Assembly: GCA_916610825.1 (NCBI GenBank)
Contig: OU744453.1
Location: 11,737,826 to 11,801,825, forward strand
DNA from: Haliclystus octoradiatus
Lineage: Eukaryota > Cnidaria > Staurozoa > Stauromedusae > Haliclystidae
DNA: 64,000 nt
Reading direction: 5' to 3'
Shown: in pieces, positions 23,994-35,924 of the stretch
How the letters are laid out: the number at the start of each line of letters is the position of its first letter
Numbering within the stretch: the stretch's first letter is position 1
Translations under genes and position numbers: made by a program
Notes under the pieces: generated by a model
Told to the model about the DNA's origin: nothing
Database searches by the model: none
What the model saw: the letters and a program-made list of their open reading frames with translations, nothing else

Positions 23994-25749
23994 ATATAAC
24001 AGATAATGGTGCTATTTAAGATTGTAAAACAAAGCATGTATGCTCTGGGGACTTGAATCCATGAGAGCGCAAAACCAAACATTCATTAATCCAACATGCT
24101 GGTGAATTAGTTAGTGTTTGGAAACAAATTTAAGTTTGTAGATGTGAACAAATAAATTTAAATGCAATTCACATGTTTTGACATTTTCTTGGGTAGGACA
24201 AAATTCATAAAACTGTCCCAACGAATGATGAAATATACTACCAGTGTAGCTTACTGGTAGATTAAAATAAAACATAGCATCTTAAATATTGCCATACATC
24301 TTATGACCATAGTGCAATTTACAGATTATATTTATCAAGAATAGAAAAGGTTAAAATAAGCAGTTGAAGCAAGGAAAAGATAAACAACATATACCAATAA
24401 ATTATTAAATTGAATTGTGTTGATGGAATTGTAATAGCATTACAATTAAACCTACACAACTATTAATAAATAAAGCATCGGTAGCAATTTTCTAGAGTGT
24501 AAAGACTGTGGTGTGGTAACTAGAAGAAAACAATGTTAAAATACTATTTGTTGAAATGGAGACATTTATCCTTGTAAAAATAATTGTTGAGTTCATGAAC
24601 TGTTCATTTTCCCTTCATGAACTGTTCATCACCACTTCATGAATTTTACAAACATTCATGAACTGTTCATTACCACTTCAAATGCAAGCTGACTTCAAAT
24701 TGAATTAAATGTAATATTGTTATCAAAATAAAGATAAATATTATATGTACAATTAAGACAGCTATAGTCATTTCCTATTCCAACAGTACTTCATAATTTC
24801 ATAAGGTTAGGAATGAGTTCCGAATTCACAAGAATGATTGTAAATTAAAAAGGCATTCAAAACATTTCTCCAAAACAAAGCAAAACAATGAATAATTATG
24901 CATATTTTTAAAAACAAAATGAAATCACATTGAAAATGTAGCTTCCTGGGCCTCCTATTGGCTTTACTTGTACTCTGTCAACAACTTTGAGTCAATATAC
25001 AACTTCTTCTGCACAGCTGTTAAATTATTAAGTCAAGCTGATCATTTGCTTTGACCATTTTTGTCTAATGCAAGCTAAATCGTTATCTTATCGTATTAGA
25101 CAACGGCAATAGACAATGTCATCAGTGTTGTCCACAGATACAATCAAATCACGTGTTGATTTTATCAAATCATGCGTTTGATTTTAGCCAATGAGTAGCT
25201 CAAATTTTGCCAATTGAACGAAGATATTGAACAAAGTTTGAGCGAGCAATAAAAACAGTTCATGAACAGTTCACGAATGTTAAATGGACCAACTTTCATG
25301 GACATTTTTATCAACTGTTCATGAAAACTTGGCCTCTAACGTTCATGAATTGTTTTCACAGGGGACAAATTAGCTAGTCTTCTTTGTGTACCAGTGGTTA
25401 GCAATGACATGCACAAAAGCAAGGTAATTGAACTCCATATCCCAAAACTATACCCCAAAATTTTATTTTGTAATTTTGTAATTTTGTTTTGTTTCTACAT
25501 CCACCTCAATAAAATCATTATGCAAGCAAACAAAATCAATGAATGTACTGGTATCGCAAAAATTTCACATAAAGATGCCTACCATTGCTGTCATGGTGTC
25601 TTGCGTGGTAACTAGAGGAAAAAATTAGAGCATATATATGAAAAAGGAATCATTGAAAAACATGAAGTGCAAAGGATATTTCCAATTTGGAAGTACTATT
25701 TTATCAAATTAAAACAAGACAAAATACCTTACTTAACAATTTATCCACA

Positions 25750-25905
25750 AACCAGGTAAGCTACAAGTGTTTTTCACTGGGGGTGGTTGGTTAATTGATT
25801 ATTATTTTTGAAGGGTTTGTGCATTTTATTGCTGGATGTCCTTTTTGTTGTTAACCGATAGTGCCATGTCAGGGATTGAATCCAAGACCCTGCGTTTCTC
25901 AATGT
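25750..25905 (-). mobile_element. tRNA-derived SINE, family 2, fragment
   Basis: Diverged copy of the 3' part of the element at 26084-26318: same AAACCAGGTAAGCT edge, GGTTAATTGATTA, GTTTGTGCATTTTAT and CAGGGATTGAATCCAAGACC. It stops before the A box. Confidence 0.65.
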
Positions 25906-26083
25906 TCTCAATGATTCAAGACATGAATTATTCCAAGAGTATTATCATTTGTCGGCTGTGCAGTAGCAACAAGCAAGACATTCATACAGTAACTGAATGT
26001 AACAGGTTACCTACATTTTTTTATATATTTTTTATTTTTTAATTATTTTTTATTTTTTATTTATTTTTCATTTGTCTTTTATC

Positions 26084-26318
26084 GCCAAACCGGGTAAGCT
26101 CAAAGCTTTTTTCATCAGGGTGGTTTGTTAATTGATTAGTATTTTTTTGAAGCGTTTGTGCATTTTATGGCCGGACCAGAGTGTCCTGACGCCAACCAAT
26201 AGTTCTTCAGCCAGGGATTGAACCCAAGACACTGCGGGGCAAGGTCCAAATCCCTAACCACTATACCAAGGCTGCTATACCACTATACCATTAATGTATG
26301 TTAGATTGATAAAGGAAA
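26084..26318 (-). mobile_element. tRNA-derived SINE, family 2
   Basis: The minus strand carries GCCTTGGTATAGTGGTTAGGG (A box) and TGGGTTCAATCCCTGG (B box) in a tRNA-like head, then a body ending in AGCTTACCCGGTTT. Bases 26116-26318 are almost identical to 36039-36240, including ~45 bases upstream of the tRNA-like head. Confidence 0.8.
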
Positions 26319-27254
26319 AGAACTCAAAGAACTAAAGAACTTAAAGAACTCAAAATAAGGTCACATTGTCTCTTGCTGTAAATAGCAGTTAATAAAAAAT
26401 AAATAAATAAAAATCTGTTAATTTCAATCCGACAGATAAATGTTTGCCCGATTAGTGTCAGCATGCACACGAACATAAAATTGTCACAGCTGTTCTCGAA
26501 TTCTTGTTGTCACATACTTTACCGCTCTCCTAAGAATGGAGGCACAAACAATAGAATATTGATTGTCTGGCACACGCGTCAGAATCTACATTAAAACAGT
26601 CGGTTTCCGCATGTTTAATATCTCCAAGTTTCGCAAATCGAATGACATGCAATTCACTGAAAAATATTCAGGTCCATGGGAAAGATTTAATATTTAATGT
26701 GACCGTTTTGTTTTCACTGAACAGAACTATTATACTCCCTAGTGGATACACTAAAGATAAATTTAATCCTTTTGACAATCCGACTTGCCGCTGTGAATTG
26801 TATTTACGCCTTCTGCCATGCTTTTGGGCTCTATTTCCGCTTTTATGAATCAGGAAACTATTCATAGCAATTTGCTGATACCAATTATCACATCATTTAA
26901 GCATTTCCTGTCTTTTTCGCATGAGCAAGCATGAGACAGAAGGTCAGACTAAAGCAATTGTTTGGCTGCCTCTCGAAAAAACTAGAATTGATTTCACGAA
27001 AATATCGTGTTTCCATGACAACCGTTAACATTCAAAAATGCGTTGCCATGGTAATTTTATGTTTTCCATTATAAACAGAACCTTTTTTGCGGGAGCAGCA
27101 GAACCAACAATCATTATATTTTGCGTGTGTTTTTTCCCTATGGCCAGGGGGGCTTCAGGCCTAACAATTTACTTTATTTATTTATTAATTTATTTATTTA
27201 TTAATTTGATTAAAAATTTTCTGCTTCTATTGTATTGCATTTTTATCATGTTTA

Positions 27255-28600
27255 TTACAGCACTTTATGGTTTACCTTCTGCCCAAATGGTTACCCCTTT
27301 GCATGCGGATCGGTTTGCTGCGGAGTTGCTAAATCATCCTGACCCTCAACTAGTGTCATATGTCCTGAACGGATTGAAATTTGGTTTCCTGTGGGCTTCC
27401 AGGGTACACCCCTTAAATCAGCCAAAAAGAATAAGCCAACAGCATCAGATAATCAGAGTGTCATTGATGAATATTTAGCCAACGAAACAAGATTAGGACG
27501 GGTTGCAGGCCCATTTGACATTTCACCATTACCACACCTTCATATCAGTAGTTTTGGGGGTAATCCCAAAACGAGGGCAGCCCGGTAAATGGCGTCTAAG
27601 TGTGGATCTTTCGTCCCCGCATGGCTACAGCGTGAATGATGGCATCAATTCTTCGGACCTTACTTTGCAGTATGTGCGAGTAGACAATATTATCCAAATG
27701 GTTTGCCATCTAGGTGGAGGTGCCCTCATAGCTAAATTTGACATCGAGGCAGCCTATCGAAATGTAGCAGTCCATTCTGCTGATAGGTATCTTCTTGAAA
27801 TGGAATGGAGAGGAAAGTACTTTGTGGACTTGGCATTGCCTTTTGGTCTTGGTTCAGCACCATTCATTTTTGATTCTGTTGCTTGTGCAGTTGAATGGAT
27901 TCTCGCCAGTAACTACGGCGTGACCACTGATCTAGTCCACTATCTAGATGATTTCATCATGGCAGGCCCACCCAATTCTGATATATGCTTGACCCAATTC
28001 AATTTGTCTCTTCAAGTCTGTTCCCAGTTAGGCCTTCCACTGCATCCTACCAAATGTTTAAGCCCGTCTGCTATTATGATTGTACTTGGAATTGAGCTCA
28101 ATTCGTTGGATCAAACAGCTCGTCTTCCTGATGACAAGTTGAGGGATTTAAAAGTCCTAATTGCTTCTTGGAATACCAAACGACATTGCACGCTGAAGGA
28201 CCTGCAGTCATTGGTTGGTCACTTGCACCATGCAGCCAAGGTGGTATGGCCTGGTCGTACATTCATTCGTCGGATGCTTAATTTACTTGGCGGTTTCAGA
28301 CATCCGGATCACATCATTCGCCTCAACGTAGAGTTCCGAAGGGATCTCGACTGGTGGGATACTTTTCTCAGCCTTTGGAATGGGGACTCTTTCTGGCTAT
28401 ATCCTAGTGTCCCAATTGTGAGTGACATCTCTGTGGCTTCTGATACATCAGGTTCTTTAGGCTATGGGGCATTTTTTAATCAACAATGGTTCAATGGGAT
28501 ATGGTCACCTTCCCAGATTCACCAATCTATTGCATTCAAAGAACTATTTCCAATTGTCTTATCTGCCCATGTTTGGGGTCAACAATGGTCACGTCAACAT
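27255..28600 (+). mobile_element. DIRS/Ngaro-type retrotransposon: reverse transcriptase and start of RNase H (degenerate)
   Basis: Reverse transcriptase spread over two or more frames. Early region LLNHPDPQLVSYVLNGLKFGF; a frame change near 27390; then from about 27510 a long frame with KRGQPGKWRLSVDLSSPHG, FDIEAAYRNV, LPFGLGSAPF, catalytic YLDDF, and an RNase H start SDTSGSLGYGAFFN. This sequence type belongs to YR retrotransposons, supported by the tyrosine recombinase downstream (32026-32937). The RNase H frame is cut at ~28600 by a LINE and resumes at 31791. The 5' terminal repeat was not recognised. Confidence 0.8.
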
Positions 28601-29070
28601 AGATAGATAGATAGATAGATAGATAGAAATATATTTCAATCATTGAAACAAAGCAAATTAGTTTACAGGAAACTTTTAACATAGATATATGTGTAGCTAC
28701 AATGATTGAGGTCACCCCTTAAGCAGTGCAGCTTGTTTATTGGGGGACTCATTATTTACAGTTATCATTTATTCAATTAAATAAGGATAATAATAATAAT
28801 AACTATAACATGATAAGATTAAAATAATTAAAGAAAAATAAAGATTTGAAGAAAGAAGTATACACGTTTGGATTAGGTGAGTTGTTGTTAGACTGGCTGA
28901 AGAAAAAGATTACGTTGTCATAGTTGAGTTTCAGGAATTGTTGATAAGTTGCAAACATAACAATCTGGAATTATACAAATAGTATTGTAACTGTCAATAA
29001 AGTGTGTTTTTAAACGATGTCTGAAGTTTGCAGAGGAACCATTAATGTCTAAGAACTTTTTATTTCTATT

Positions 29071-30900
29071 TCAAAGAGATGGCATTCTATAATTAGGCAG
29101 GTTCTGAGAAAAGCTGGTTGTGACAAAGGGAATGTGGAAAACGTTATGCTTTCTTTTATCCTTTTTGATAAATGTATAATTAGAGTGTATTATTTCAGGG
29201 GTTTTGTTGAGAATTATTTTATGTAATAAAGTAAACGTTTTTATTAAAAAGAGGTCTTCTGATTTTAAAATATTGGTAGATTTTAGGACTGGAGATGTGT
29301 GAGTTATTGGCTTAGCATTTACAATTATTCTAACACATTTTTTTTGAAGTTTACATAATATTTTAAAATTTGGTGCATGTCCCCAAATGGGAATGCAGTA
29401 TTCAATATGGGGTTCAATTATTGCTGAGTAAATTTGTGCTTTGTGTTTGGTTGTTAAAAAGTTTTTCAATTTTATTAATGTGTAGCAAAGTCTGCGGATT
29501 TTTTTACAAACAAATTCGACGTGTTGTTTGAAATTCAAATGATCATCTATTAAAACACCAAGAAATTTGACATATTTTTTGCTACAATTTGTTCCACAAC
29601 GTTCAATAATTCTGTTATTTATTTTTATATTTAGATCTGCTTTCAAAGGATTGTGAAAAATCATATAATTTGTTTTTGACTCATTCAGGCTCAGCTGGTT
29701 GTCATAAAACCACTTTGTGACAACAATGAGTTCCTCATTGACATCGTTCTCAAATGTGTTTAAATCAGAATCAGACATTTGTAGGGTTGTGTCATCAGCA
29801 AAAAGGCTAACATGGAATTTTGTATTATCAGGTAAATCATTGATATATATCAAAAAGAGTAGAGGACCAAGTATACTGCCTTGAGGAACTCCACAAGTTA
29901 TAGTCTGTAGTCCAGAGATAGCATTTTCAAATGAAACAGCTTGTTGCCTTTTGAAAAGATAATTTTTGAAGAATTCAAGTTCATTATTATTAATACCATA
30001 ATGAGCCAGTTTATTCAACAAAATTTCATGGTTGACAGTGTCAAAAGCCTTTTTTAGGTCCAAGAAAATGGCAATATGATGTCTTTTGGAACGATTTGCA
30101 AAAAGATTGTGTAAAAAATTGAGAACAGAATGTGTTGTATCAAAAGACTTCCTGAAGCCGAATTGGAATTTTGTTAAAAAATTTAATTCAAAATACTTAT
30201 AGAGCTGATTGTATACAATACGTTCAAAAATTTTAGAAAAACTTGATAATAAAGAAATTGGTCTATAATTTGATAGAATATGATTATCACCTGCTTTAAA
30301 AATCGGTAACACCTTTGCTATTTTATAACTGTCAGGGATGAAACCTGTTTTAAGAGATAAGTTGATAAGATAAGTCAAAGGTGCGATTATTTCTGGGTAA
30401 ACATATTTCAAACATTTATTAGAAACCAAATCAAATGAAGAACTACTTTTATTTTTTAACTTTTTGACAACATTTGTCACTGTGACTGGGGAAACAAATT
30501 TGAAGTTAAAAGAAACATTTGGATTTTGAGGTAGATACTGTTTGAAATTATGGTTGATTGAAAAATTTTGGGCAAGTTGAGGTCCAACATTGGTGAAAAA
30601 GTGGTTAAAATTCTCAGCAATGTCTTGTACATTTTTGATTTCAATGCCTTCAACATTGAAAAGATCGGGGTATCTATTTTTCTTCTTATTCCTACCAAGG
30701 AGATTATTTGTTGCTTGCCATAGTAATTTAATGTTGTTTTTGTAATTTTTGTAAAAATGATGCCAGTATAATACCTTACGTTTACGTACAGCTTTGAAGT
30801 AGACTTTTGAGTATTGATCATAATATTTTTTTGTTTCTATATTTTTTGAAGCAATCTCATTTTTCGTTTTCTGGAAATTAAAAGGCCATTTGTCATCCAT
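29071..30900 (-). CDS. LINE reverse transcriptase ORF
   Basis: Uninterrupted ORF of 609 codons. Recognisable RT blocks: KVLPIFKAGDNHILSNYRPI, FLDLKKAFDTVNHEILL, GVPQGSILGPLLFLIYIND, and catalytic FADDTTL, then the CR1/L2/Jockey-type thumb (KFLGVLIDDHLNFKQHV). The initiator is uncertain, because the ORF normally continues from the endonuclease. The length and lack of stops suggest a fairly young copy. Confidence 0.85.
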   Translation of the reverse strand: MDDKWPFNFQKTKNEIASKNIETKKYYDQYSKVYFKAVRKRKVLYWHHFYKNYKNNIKLLWQATNNLLGRNKKKNRYPDLFNVEGIEIKNVQDIAENFNHFFTNVGPQLAQNFSINHNFKQYLPQNPNVSFNFKFVSPVTVTNVVKKLKNKSSSSFDLVSNKCLKYVYPEIIAPLTYLINLSLKTGFIPDSYKIAKVLPIFKAGDNHILSNYRPISLLSSFSKIFERIVYNQLYKYFELNFLTKFQFGFRKSFDTTHSVLNFLHNLFANRSKRHHIAIFLDLKKAFDTVNHEILLNKLAHYGINNNELEFFKNYLFKRQQAVSFENAISGLQTITCGVPQGSILGPLLFLIYINDLPDNTKFHVSLFADDTTLQMSDSDLNTFENDVNEELIVVTKWFYDNQLSLNESKTNYMIFHNPLKADLNIKINNRIIERCGTNCSKKYVKFLGVLIDDHLNFKQHVEFVCKKIRRLCYTLIKLKNFLTTKHKAQIYSAIIEPHIEYCIPIWGHAPNFKILCKLQKKCVRIIVNAKPITHTSPVLKSTNILKSEDLFLIKTFTLLHKIILNKTPEIIHSNYTFIKKDKRKHNVFHIPFVTTSFSQNLPNYRMPSL

Positions 30901-30920
30901 GGGTTTAGTTTTTGTTTGTT

Positions 30921-31784
30921 TTAGTTTATTTTATTTTCAATGATTGGACAAGTTTCATTGAGACAGTCTTCAAATTGATTATGAAATTGAGAAAAAGCTC
31001 CTACAGGATCCTCTGGAAGAAACCAATTACATTGAGCAAGACGATTTTGTAGAAGCTCTAGGTTTGAATCACACATGTTGCGATAAGTAGTGGTTGTTGG
31101 TGTACAGGTATGTTCCTTCACTTGAAAATAGACAAACGGGCATAAATGATCAGAAATCTCAGTTGTATTTATTTCTGTCACTAAGTTGTTTTTAAAATTT
31201 GTAAATATGTTATCAAGAAGTGTACATGACCTTGTTGTGATCCGTGTAGGTTTCGCGGTGAGTGGAAAAAATTGAAATTGCATGAAACAACATAAAAGAT
31301 CATCTAGCTTGCTGGACTCATGCAGCATGTTAACATTGAAATCTCCTCCAATGAAAACTGTTTGATTTTTACAGGTGTTCAATACTTGAGTTAAAATAGA
31401 AATAGAATTTGAGAAATCGGAATGTGGGGGGATGTAAATGGATATAAATACATAGGATTTATTGTCAGCAACTATAATTTCGATATCTTTGTTTATTTGG
31501 GTAAGATTTTCATTTATTGAACAATTAAAGGAATTGTGAATGACTAAGCCAACACCCCCACCTCTGGTGCTTCGTTCTTTTGAAAAATAAGCGTGATTTG
31601 GTAAAGTAAGATCACCACCTTGCCAAATTTCTTGCATAGCAAGCACCTTCAAATTTGAGCATGTTATGAGATCAGAGACACTGCTATGGTTCCTCAACAA
31701 ACTTCTCACATTTTGTGTTGCAAAGGACATGGGCAAGTCTGGTACATCACTTGTGGTGATATATCCTAGCCATGTCCTAGACAT
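30921..31784 (-). CDS. LINE endonuclease (APE-type) ORF
   Basis: Exonuclease/endonuclease/phosphatase fold of LINEs: TQNVRSLLRN, MQEIW, RGGGVGLVIHN, FISIYIPP, GGDFNVN, LLDNIFTN and ISDH in the right order. It ends at a stop 20 bases before the RT frame, in a run of A and T, consistent with a one-base indel. ORF starts at the truncated 5' edge. Confidence 0.8.
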   Translation of the reverse strand: MSRTWLGYITTSDVPDLPMSFATQNVRSLLRNHSSVSDLITCSNLKVLAMQEIWQGGDLTLPNHAYFSKERSTRGGGVGLVIHNSFNCSINENLTQINKDIEIIVADNKSYVFISIYIPPHSDFSNSISILTQVLNTCKNQTVFIGGDFNVNMLHESSKLDDLLCCFMQFQFFPLTAKPTRITTRSCTLLDNIFTNFKNNLVTEINTTEISDHLCPFVYFQVKEHTCTPTTTTYRNMCDSNLELLQNRLAQCNWFLPEDPVGAFSQFHNQFEDCLNETCPIIENKIN

Positions 31785-31790
31785 GTAATA

Positions 31791-32937
31791 TTCAAATGTG
31801 ATAATGAAGCAGTAGTTTTCATTTTGAACAAGCGTTCTTCCAAGATTCCAGCTGTAATACAGCTCATACGTTCCATGTTAATGGAAGCTGCTTGCCACAA
31901 TTTTTCTTTCTCATGTACCAGGAGATACTAACTGCATTGCTGATGCTTTATCTCGTTGCACCACTACCGGCAGGTCCTCTGGCAACATTGATGTCAATCA
32001 TCTAGATGAGCAGCTTCATTTCTATTTGAAAAACAGCTTGGCACCAACCACTCAGCGCACATATTCATCAGCTCAGAAAACTTTTCTCTCATTTTGCCAA
32101 AGAACTCACACGGCGGTACCTTTACCTGCAACAGAGCAGCTGTTATGTCAATTCATCGCATTTCTGGCACAAACCCGCAAGCCACACTCAATAAAAGTGT
32201 ATCTGTCTGCTGTCCGCTCTTTGCATTTCTCATGGATTTAAAGATCCTTTACTTGGTTGTCCCTTGATGCAGGAAATGGTGCGGGGAATCAAACGAACTT
32301 GCAGCTCACCTCCAAAAGAAAGACTGCCAATCACCGACGACCTCATGCTGGTAATATTCAACTCATTGGATATCAATCGCTTTGATGATTTAATGTTATG
32401 GGCTGCCTGCACACTTGCATATTTTGGCTTTCTTCCGTGTATCCGAATTCACGGTGCCTAATACCAATGCGTTTGACGCTCAAATTCATCTACAGCATTC
32501 TGATTTGGCGTTTGATGATTCACCTCAAGCCCACTTGTCTTCGTCCTCATATCAAAGCCTCTAAAACTGATCCGTTTTACCAGGGACGCTACATCTACAT
32601 TGGTCGTGGGACCTCACCTCTATGCAATTTGGAGTCTATGATACGATATCTTACGTTGCGGGGTCAACATGCAGGACCCTTGTTTTGCTTTTCCTCTGGC
32701 CAGCCGCTAACTAGAACTCATTTGGCAAATTCGTTGCAAAAAATATTTTCCAATGCTCAGATCCCTGGTAGTTTCAATACACACAGCTTCCGAATTGGCG
32801 CAGCTACTGTTGCCGCTCGCAACGGAGTTCCTGATCACCTCATTAAGGCTCTTGGCCGTTGGAACAGCAATGCCTACACTTTGTATACTCGCACTTCTCC
32901 AGGTTTCTTGGCTCAGGTTTCAAAGTTGCATTCTTAG
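31791..32937 (+). mobile_element. YR retrotransposon, continued: end of RNase H and tyrosine recombinase (degenerate)
   Basis: After the LINE, the RNase H C-terminus appears (NEAVVFILNKRSSKIP; then, after a frame change near 31915, GDTNCIADALSR). The tyrosine recombinase follows from ~32026. The SAM-like N-terminal domain contains TQRTYSSAQKTFLSFCQ, TEQLLCQFIAFLA and SIKVYLSAVRSLH. A stop at 32241 and a frame change near 32437 break it. The catalytic region HSFRIGAATVAARNG, LGRWNSNAYTLYTR supplies the H-x-x-R box and the tyrosine. It is not functional as it stands. Confidence 0.8.
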
Positions 32938-33077
32938 GTATGTCATTTATTTCATTTTATATTTTGTGTAAGATTTTATTTAAGACTCAGATCGGTGCTC
33001 GGTCTGTTTTGGTGGGAGGTCAGGCTTCCCTGTCCCTCCTCCAAGCACCTTGGGCTTGGAGGTATTGTTTTGGTGGT

Positions 33078-33188
33078 GTCAGGTCTGCCTTTGTTCTGCC
33101 GGCCTTTTTAATTATTGCCGCCTGCCACCTCCCACCAACCAAGCACCTAGGCCAAAATATTGTTGTATTATTAAGATGAATGGTTTAA
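33078..33188 (+). repeat. Split direct repeat B1 of the YR retrotransposon
   Basis: About 110 bp (GTCAGGTCTGCCTTTGTTCT through GATGAATGGTTTAA) repeated almost exactly at 35925-36034. The B1-A2-B2 arrangement after the recombinase gene is the split-direct-repeat layout known for Ngaro/PAT elements. Confidence 0.75.
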
Positions 33189-35025
33189 AGTGGGAATAAA
33201 CCCCCAGACTATCTTTACATATGTAGTAGAACCCGACGTGAAAAAAACAATGGCGTAATTTTTTTTTCGATCTGGAAATTATTTCTTGGTGAAAAGTGTC
33301 TTCAAAGTGGTGTTTTGACCCAAATGTCGCTGAGAAAAAAAAGGGATTGGATCTAGCTTTATGACGACAAAGTCACAAGTCGTGCGGTTTGTCTAACAGA
33401 CACAAGAGTGGGCTGATCACGCGACGTTATCTTTGAGGTGACCTAGCTGCGAGAAGTCACACAAAAAAAATTCTGACAAGGCTGAGCCATGAACAAACAT
33501 ATATACTTGTGAATTACGTAAAAAAGATACAATTTGTGATTTCAGGAGCAGAATAAAATCTATTGAAACGCTCAGTCGAAATAATTTCTCGTAGCGTCAT
33601 TAAGCGCGATGAATCTGATATAGATTGCGGATTAACAAATGTCAGGCGGTGCGATTGTTCCTTTGTGACTAGTCTAGTGACACATATTAGTTACGTATTC
33701 TGTGTGACCGCAGTACTTCTCAAATCTTAATTAGTAGACAAGTGCCCTTCAAAATAGCTTGATCTTACGCTATATAAGTTTTAACTATTTTTAACTCTAT
33801 GATCTGCAAGTTGTTCTTGAGTAAATATTTCTACAGGATATCCTTTTCATGATATAAATGTGAATGTAAACTGACTTGATTTGCATGGGCATGCACAGAC
33901 GACTTTTCCTCAAGATAGTTGGTCTGCAAAGTTTTAATTGTACTTTTTCGGATTTATTCAAGTACCGGTATTACTAAATTATTAAATAGACATTTTTCAC
34001 TATTATCATTTCAACGTTTAAGTTTTAAATTGATGTTTGTATAGTAAAACTTAAACCATGTAATCGTATAGTTTATACGACTGTATAGATAGATATATTA
34101 TACTCAATACTATAGTCTAACAAAGTACCATTGAGAATTCTTCAGTACCTTACATGATAGAGGGATCGGACGTTCTTATTCAAGTTTACAGCCGTATACT
34201 AGAACTACAGTAATGCAGATTCTTTATCATTTGTCGGTTTTGGGGTATATCTTCATTGCATAAATTATTATCCTCTCTATCAAAGTTATCTGATTAACAA
34301 AATTAGGGTTTTGCAATGTGAAGTCTCGTTCCTGATTATACATACGCCACAAAGTGATTTTACCAGTATTCATTCCTTCGACTAGAAAGTGGAACATGTT
34401 AGCATCATGTCGTCACAATCTGTAGTTTATAGGATGCGGTAATACAGTGCAGAAGTTACTTTGCACAAAATACCGTTCTACAGAGACGCGAAATCAGATG
34501 GACAGATTACAACAATAAATTCTACTTAGCTAGCTTTTGTGGTCACCAGAGAATCTTTTGATATGTGTTAAATATGTGTGAGAATGATATGTCAAAATAT
34601 AATCTGTATAACGCGCGCTACGAATGAAATATTTTCTGATTTTTATTTTCTTGAAATTCGTGAACTTTAAAATCATTAAATCATCTGGGATTTTGCTGCT
34701 CTTAAGTTTATATGTTCTTCCTTACCTCAGTTTTGTGGGAGAGAAAAATAGATTGCCGTTACAGAGCTACGCCATCTCAAACGTAACATCGCGTGATTAA
34801 TCCGATCTAAAGTCTATTAGAAAAACCACACGACTTGTGACTTTGTCGTCATAAAGCTAGATCCAATCCCTTTTTTTTCCTCAGCGACATTTGGGTCAAA
34901 ACACCACTTTGGAGGCATTTTTCACCAAGAAATAATTTCCAGATCGAAAAAAAAATTACGCCATTGTTTTTTTCACGTCGGGTTCTACTACATATGTAAA
35001 GATAGTCTGGGGGTTTATTCCCACT
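33189..35025. mobile_element. TTAA-flanked DNA element with ~215-bp terminal inverted repeats
   Basis: The ends AGTGGGAATAAACCCCCAGA and its reverse complement lie just inside TTAA at 33185-33188 and 35026-35029. The inverted arms extend ~215 bp (to ~33403 and from ~34810) with few differences. The centre encodes nothing recognisable. TTAA target duplication is characteristic of piggyBac and Kolobok families; the termini do not decide between them. It sits exactly at the end of repeat B1. Confidence 0.8.
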
Positions 35026-35029
35026 TTAA

Positions 35030-35924
35030 TTGGGGTTAAATGGAATTTTACCAAGGTTAAACCATCATCAAATTTGTGAGCTATTACTTTGTAGGTTAGA
35101 GGAAGGGGCCTGGTATTGAGGCTCGGGTTCACAGGAGGGGGTAGGTATGACGCAGTGGGTCATCTAATCTACTTTACAGTTTTCTTGGGCGTTTTCTTCA
35201 TTCCTTGCTTTGCCAGCTTGCTGCTTAGTTCATTTCAGCCAACTTCCGCAAGTTGTAAATTTATTTTGATGCTGCTTTAATTGAGGTCATATTTACTGTT
35301 ATAATGCTATGCCAATGATGATTGAGGTGTTGGCTGCCGTTTTTTGATGCTGGTCAAATATGCTTGTTGATTGCTGCAAATTAGGATTTGTGTTGCTGCT
35401 ATGACATGCTAATGCCTGGGCCGTTCCACTATCGTTTGTGTTGTTGTTGTTGCTGCTATGCTATGCTATATTAATGCTTTGGGCCATGCCGCTATCGTTG
35501 GTGTTGTTGTTGTGGCTGAGCTATGCTATATTAATGCTTTGGGTCATGCCGCTATCATTGATGTTATTGTTGTTGCTATGCTATGCTATGATAATGCTTT
35601 GGGCCATGCTGCTGTCGTTGGTGTTGTTGTTGTTGCTGAGCTATGCTATATTAATGCTTTGGGTCATGCTGCTATCATTGATGTTATTGTTGTTGCTATG
35701 CTATGCTATGATAATGCTTTGGGCCATGCTGCTGCCATTGAGGTGTTGTTGTTGCTATGCTAGGCTATGCTATTGATGACAGAGTTTGGGCTGCTTTTGT
35801 TTATTGCGGTTAAATGTGGAACAACAATCTCCCACCCTCCTCCCATTCAAAGTTATGGTTGGTAAGTATGACTAGGAATTCCACTGACTTAGCAGTGTGA
35901 CTGGAGCTTGGTTGGTGGTGTGGT
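35030..35924 (+). repeat. Candidate A2 repeat of the YR retrotransposon, with internal minisatellite
   Basis: Between B1 and B2, after removing the TTAA element. A 5' match (A1) was not found. Positions 35440-35770 are ~120-bp tandem units (GCTATGCTATATTAATGCTTTGGG and variants) giving misleading Leu-rich ORFs. Confidence 0.5.

Larger units (their letters stand above)
24001..27000. other. Non-coding stretch upstream of the readable GRIP exons
   Basis: A+T-rich. It contains two short TTCATGAA arrays (24588-24675 and 25258-25362; the latter ends in TTTTCACAGGGG) and the SINEs listed separately. I found no exon that would supply the GRIP N-terminus in the required phase. Confidence 0.5.
28601..31790 (-). 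mobile_element. CR1/L2-like LINE inserted in the YR retrotransposon
   Basis: Non-LTR element on the minus strand. It has an apurinic-type endonuclease ORF (31784-30921), a reverse transcriptase ORF (30900-29071) and a 3' end finishing in a (TATC)n tail, seen as (GATA)n at 28601-28626. It interrupts the RNase H coding of the host element. ORF1 is absent, so it is 5'-truncated. The two ORFs differ by one base of frame at an A-rich run. Confidence 0.85.

Noticed and set aside
35438-35776. Overlapping Leu-rich and Ala/Val-rich ORFs
   Set aside because: They are translations of a ~120-bp tandem minisatellite inside the YR retrotransposon repeat region.
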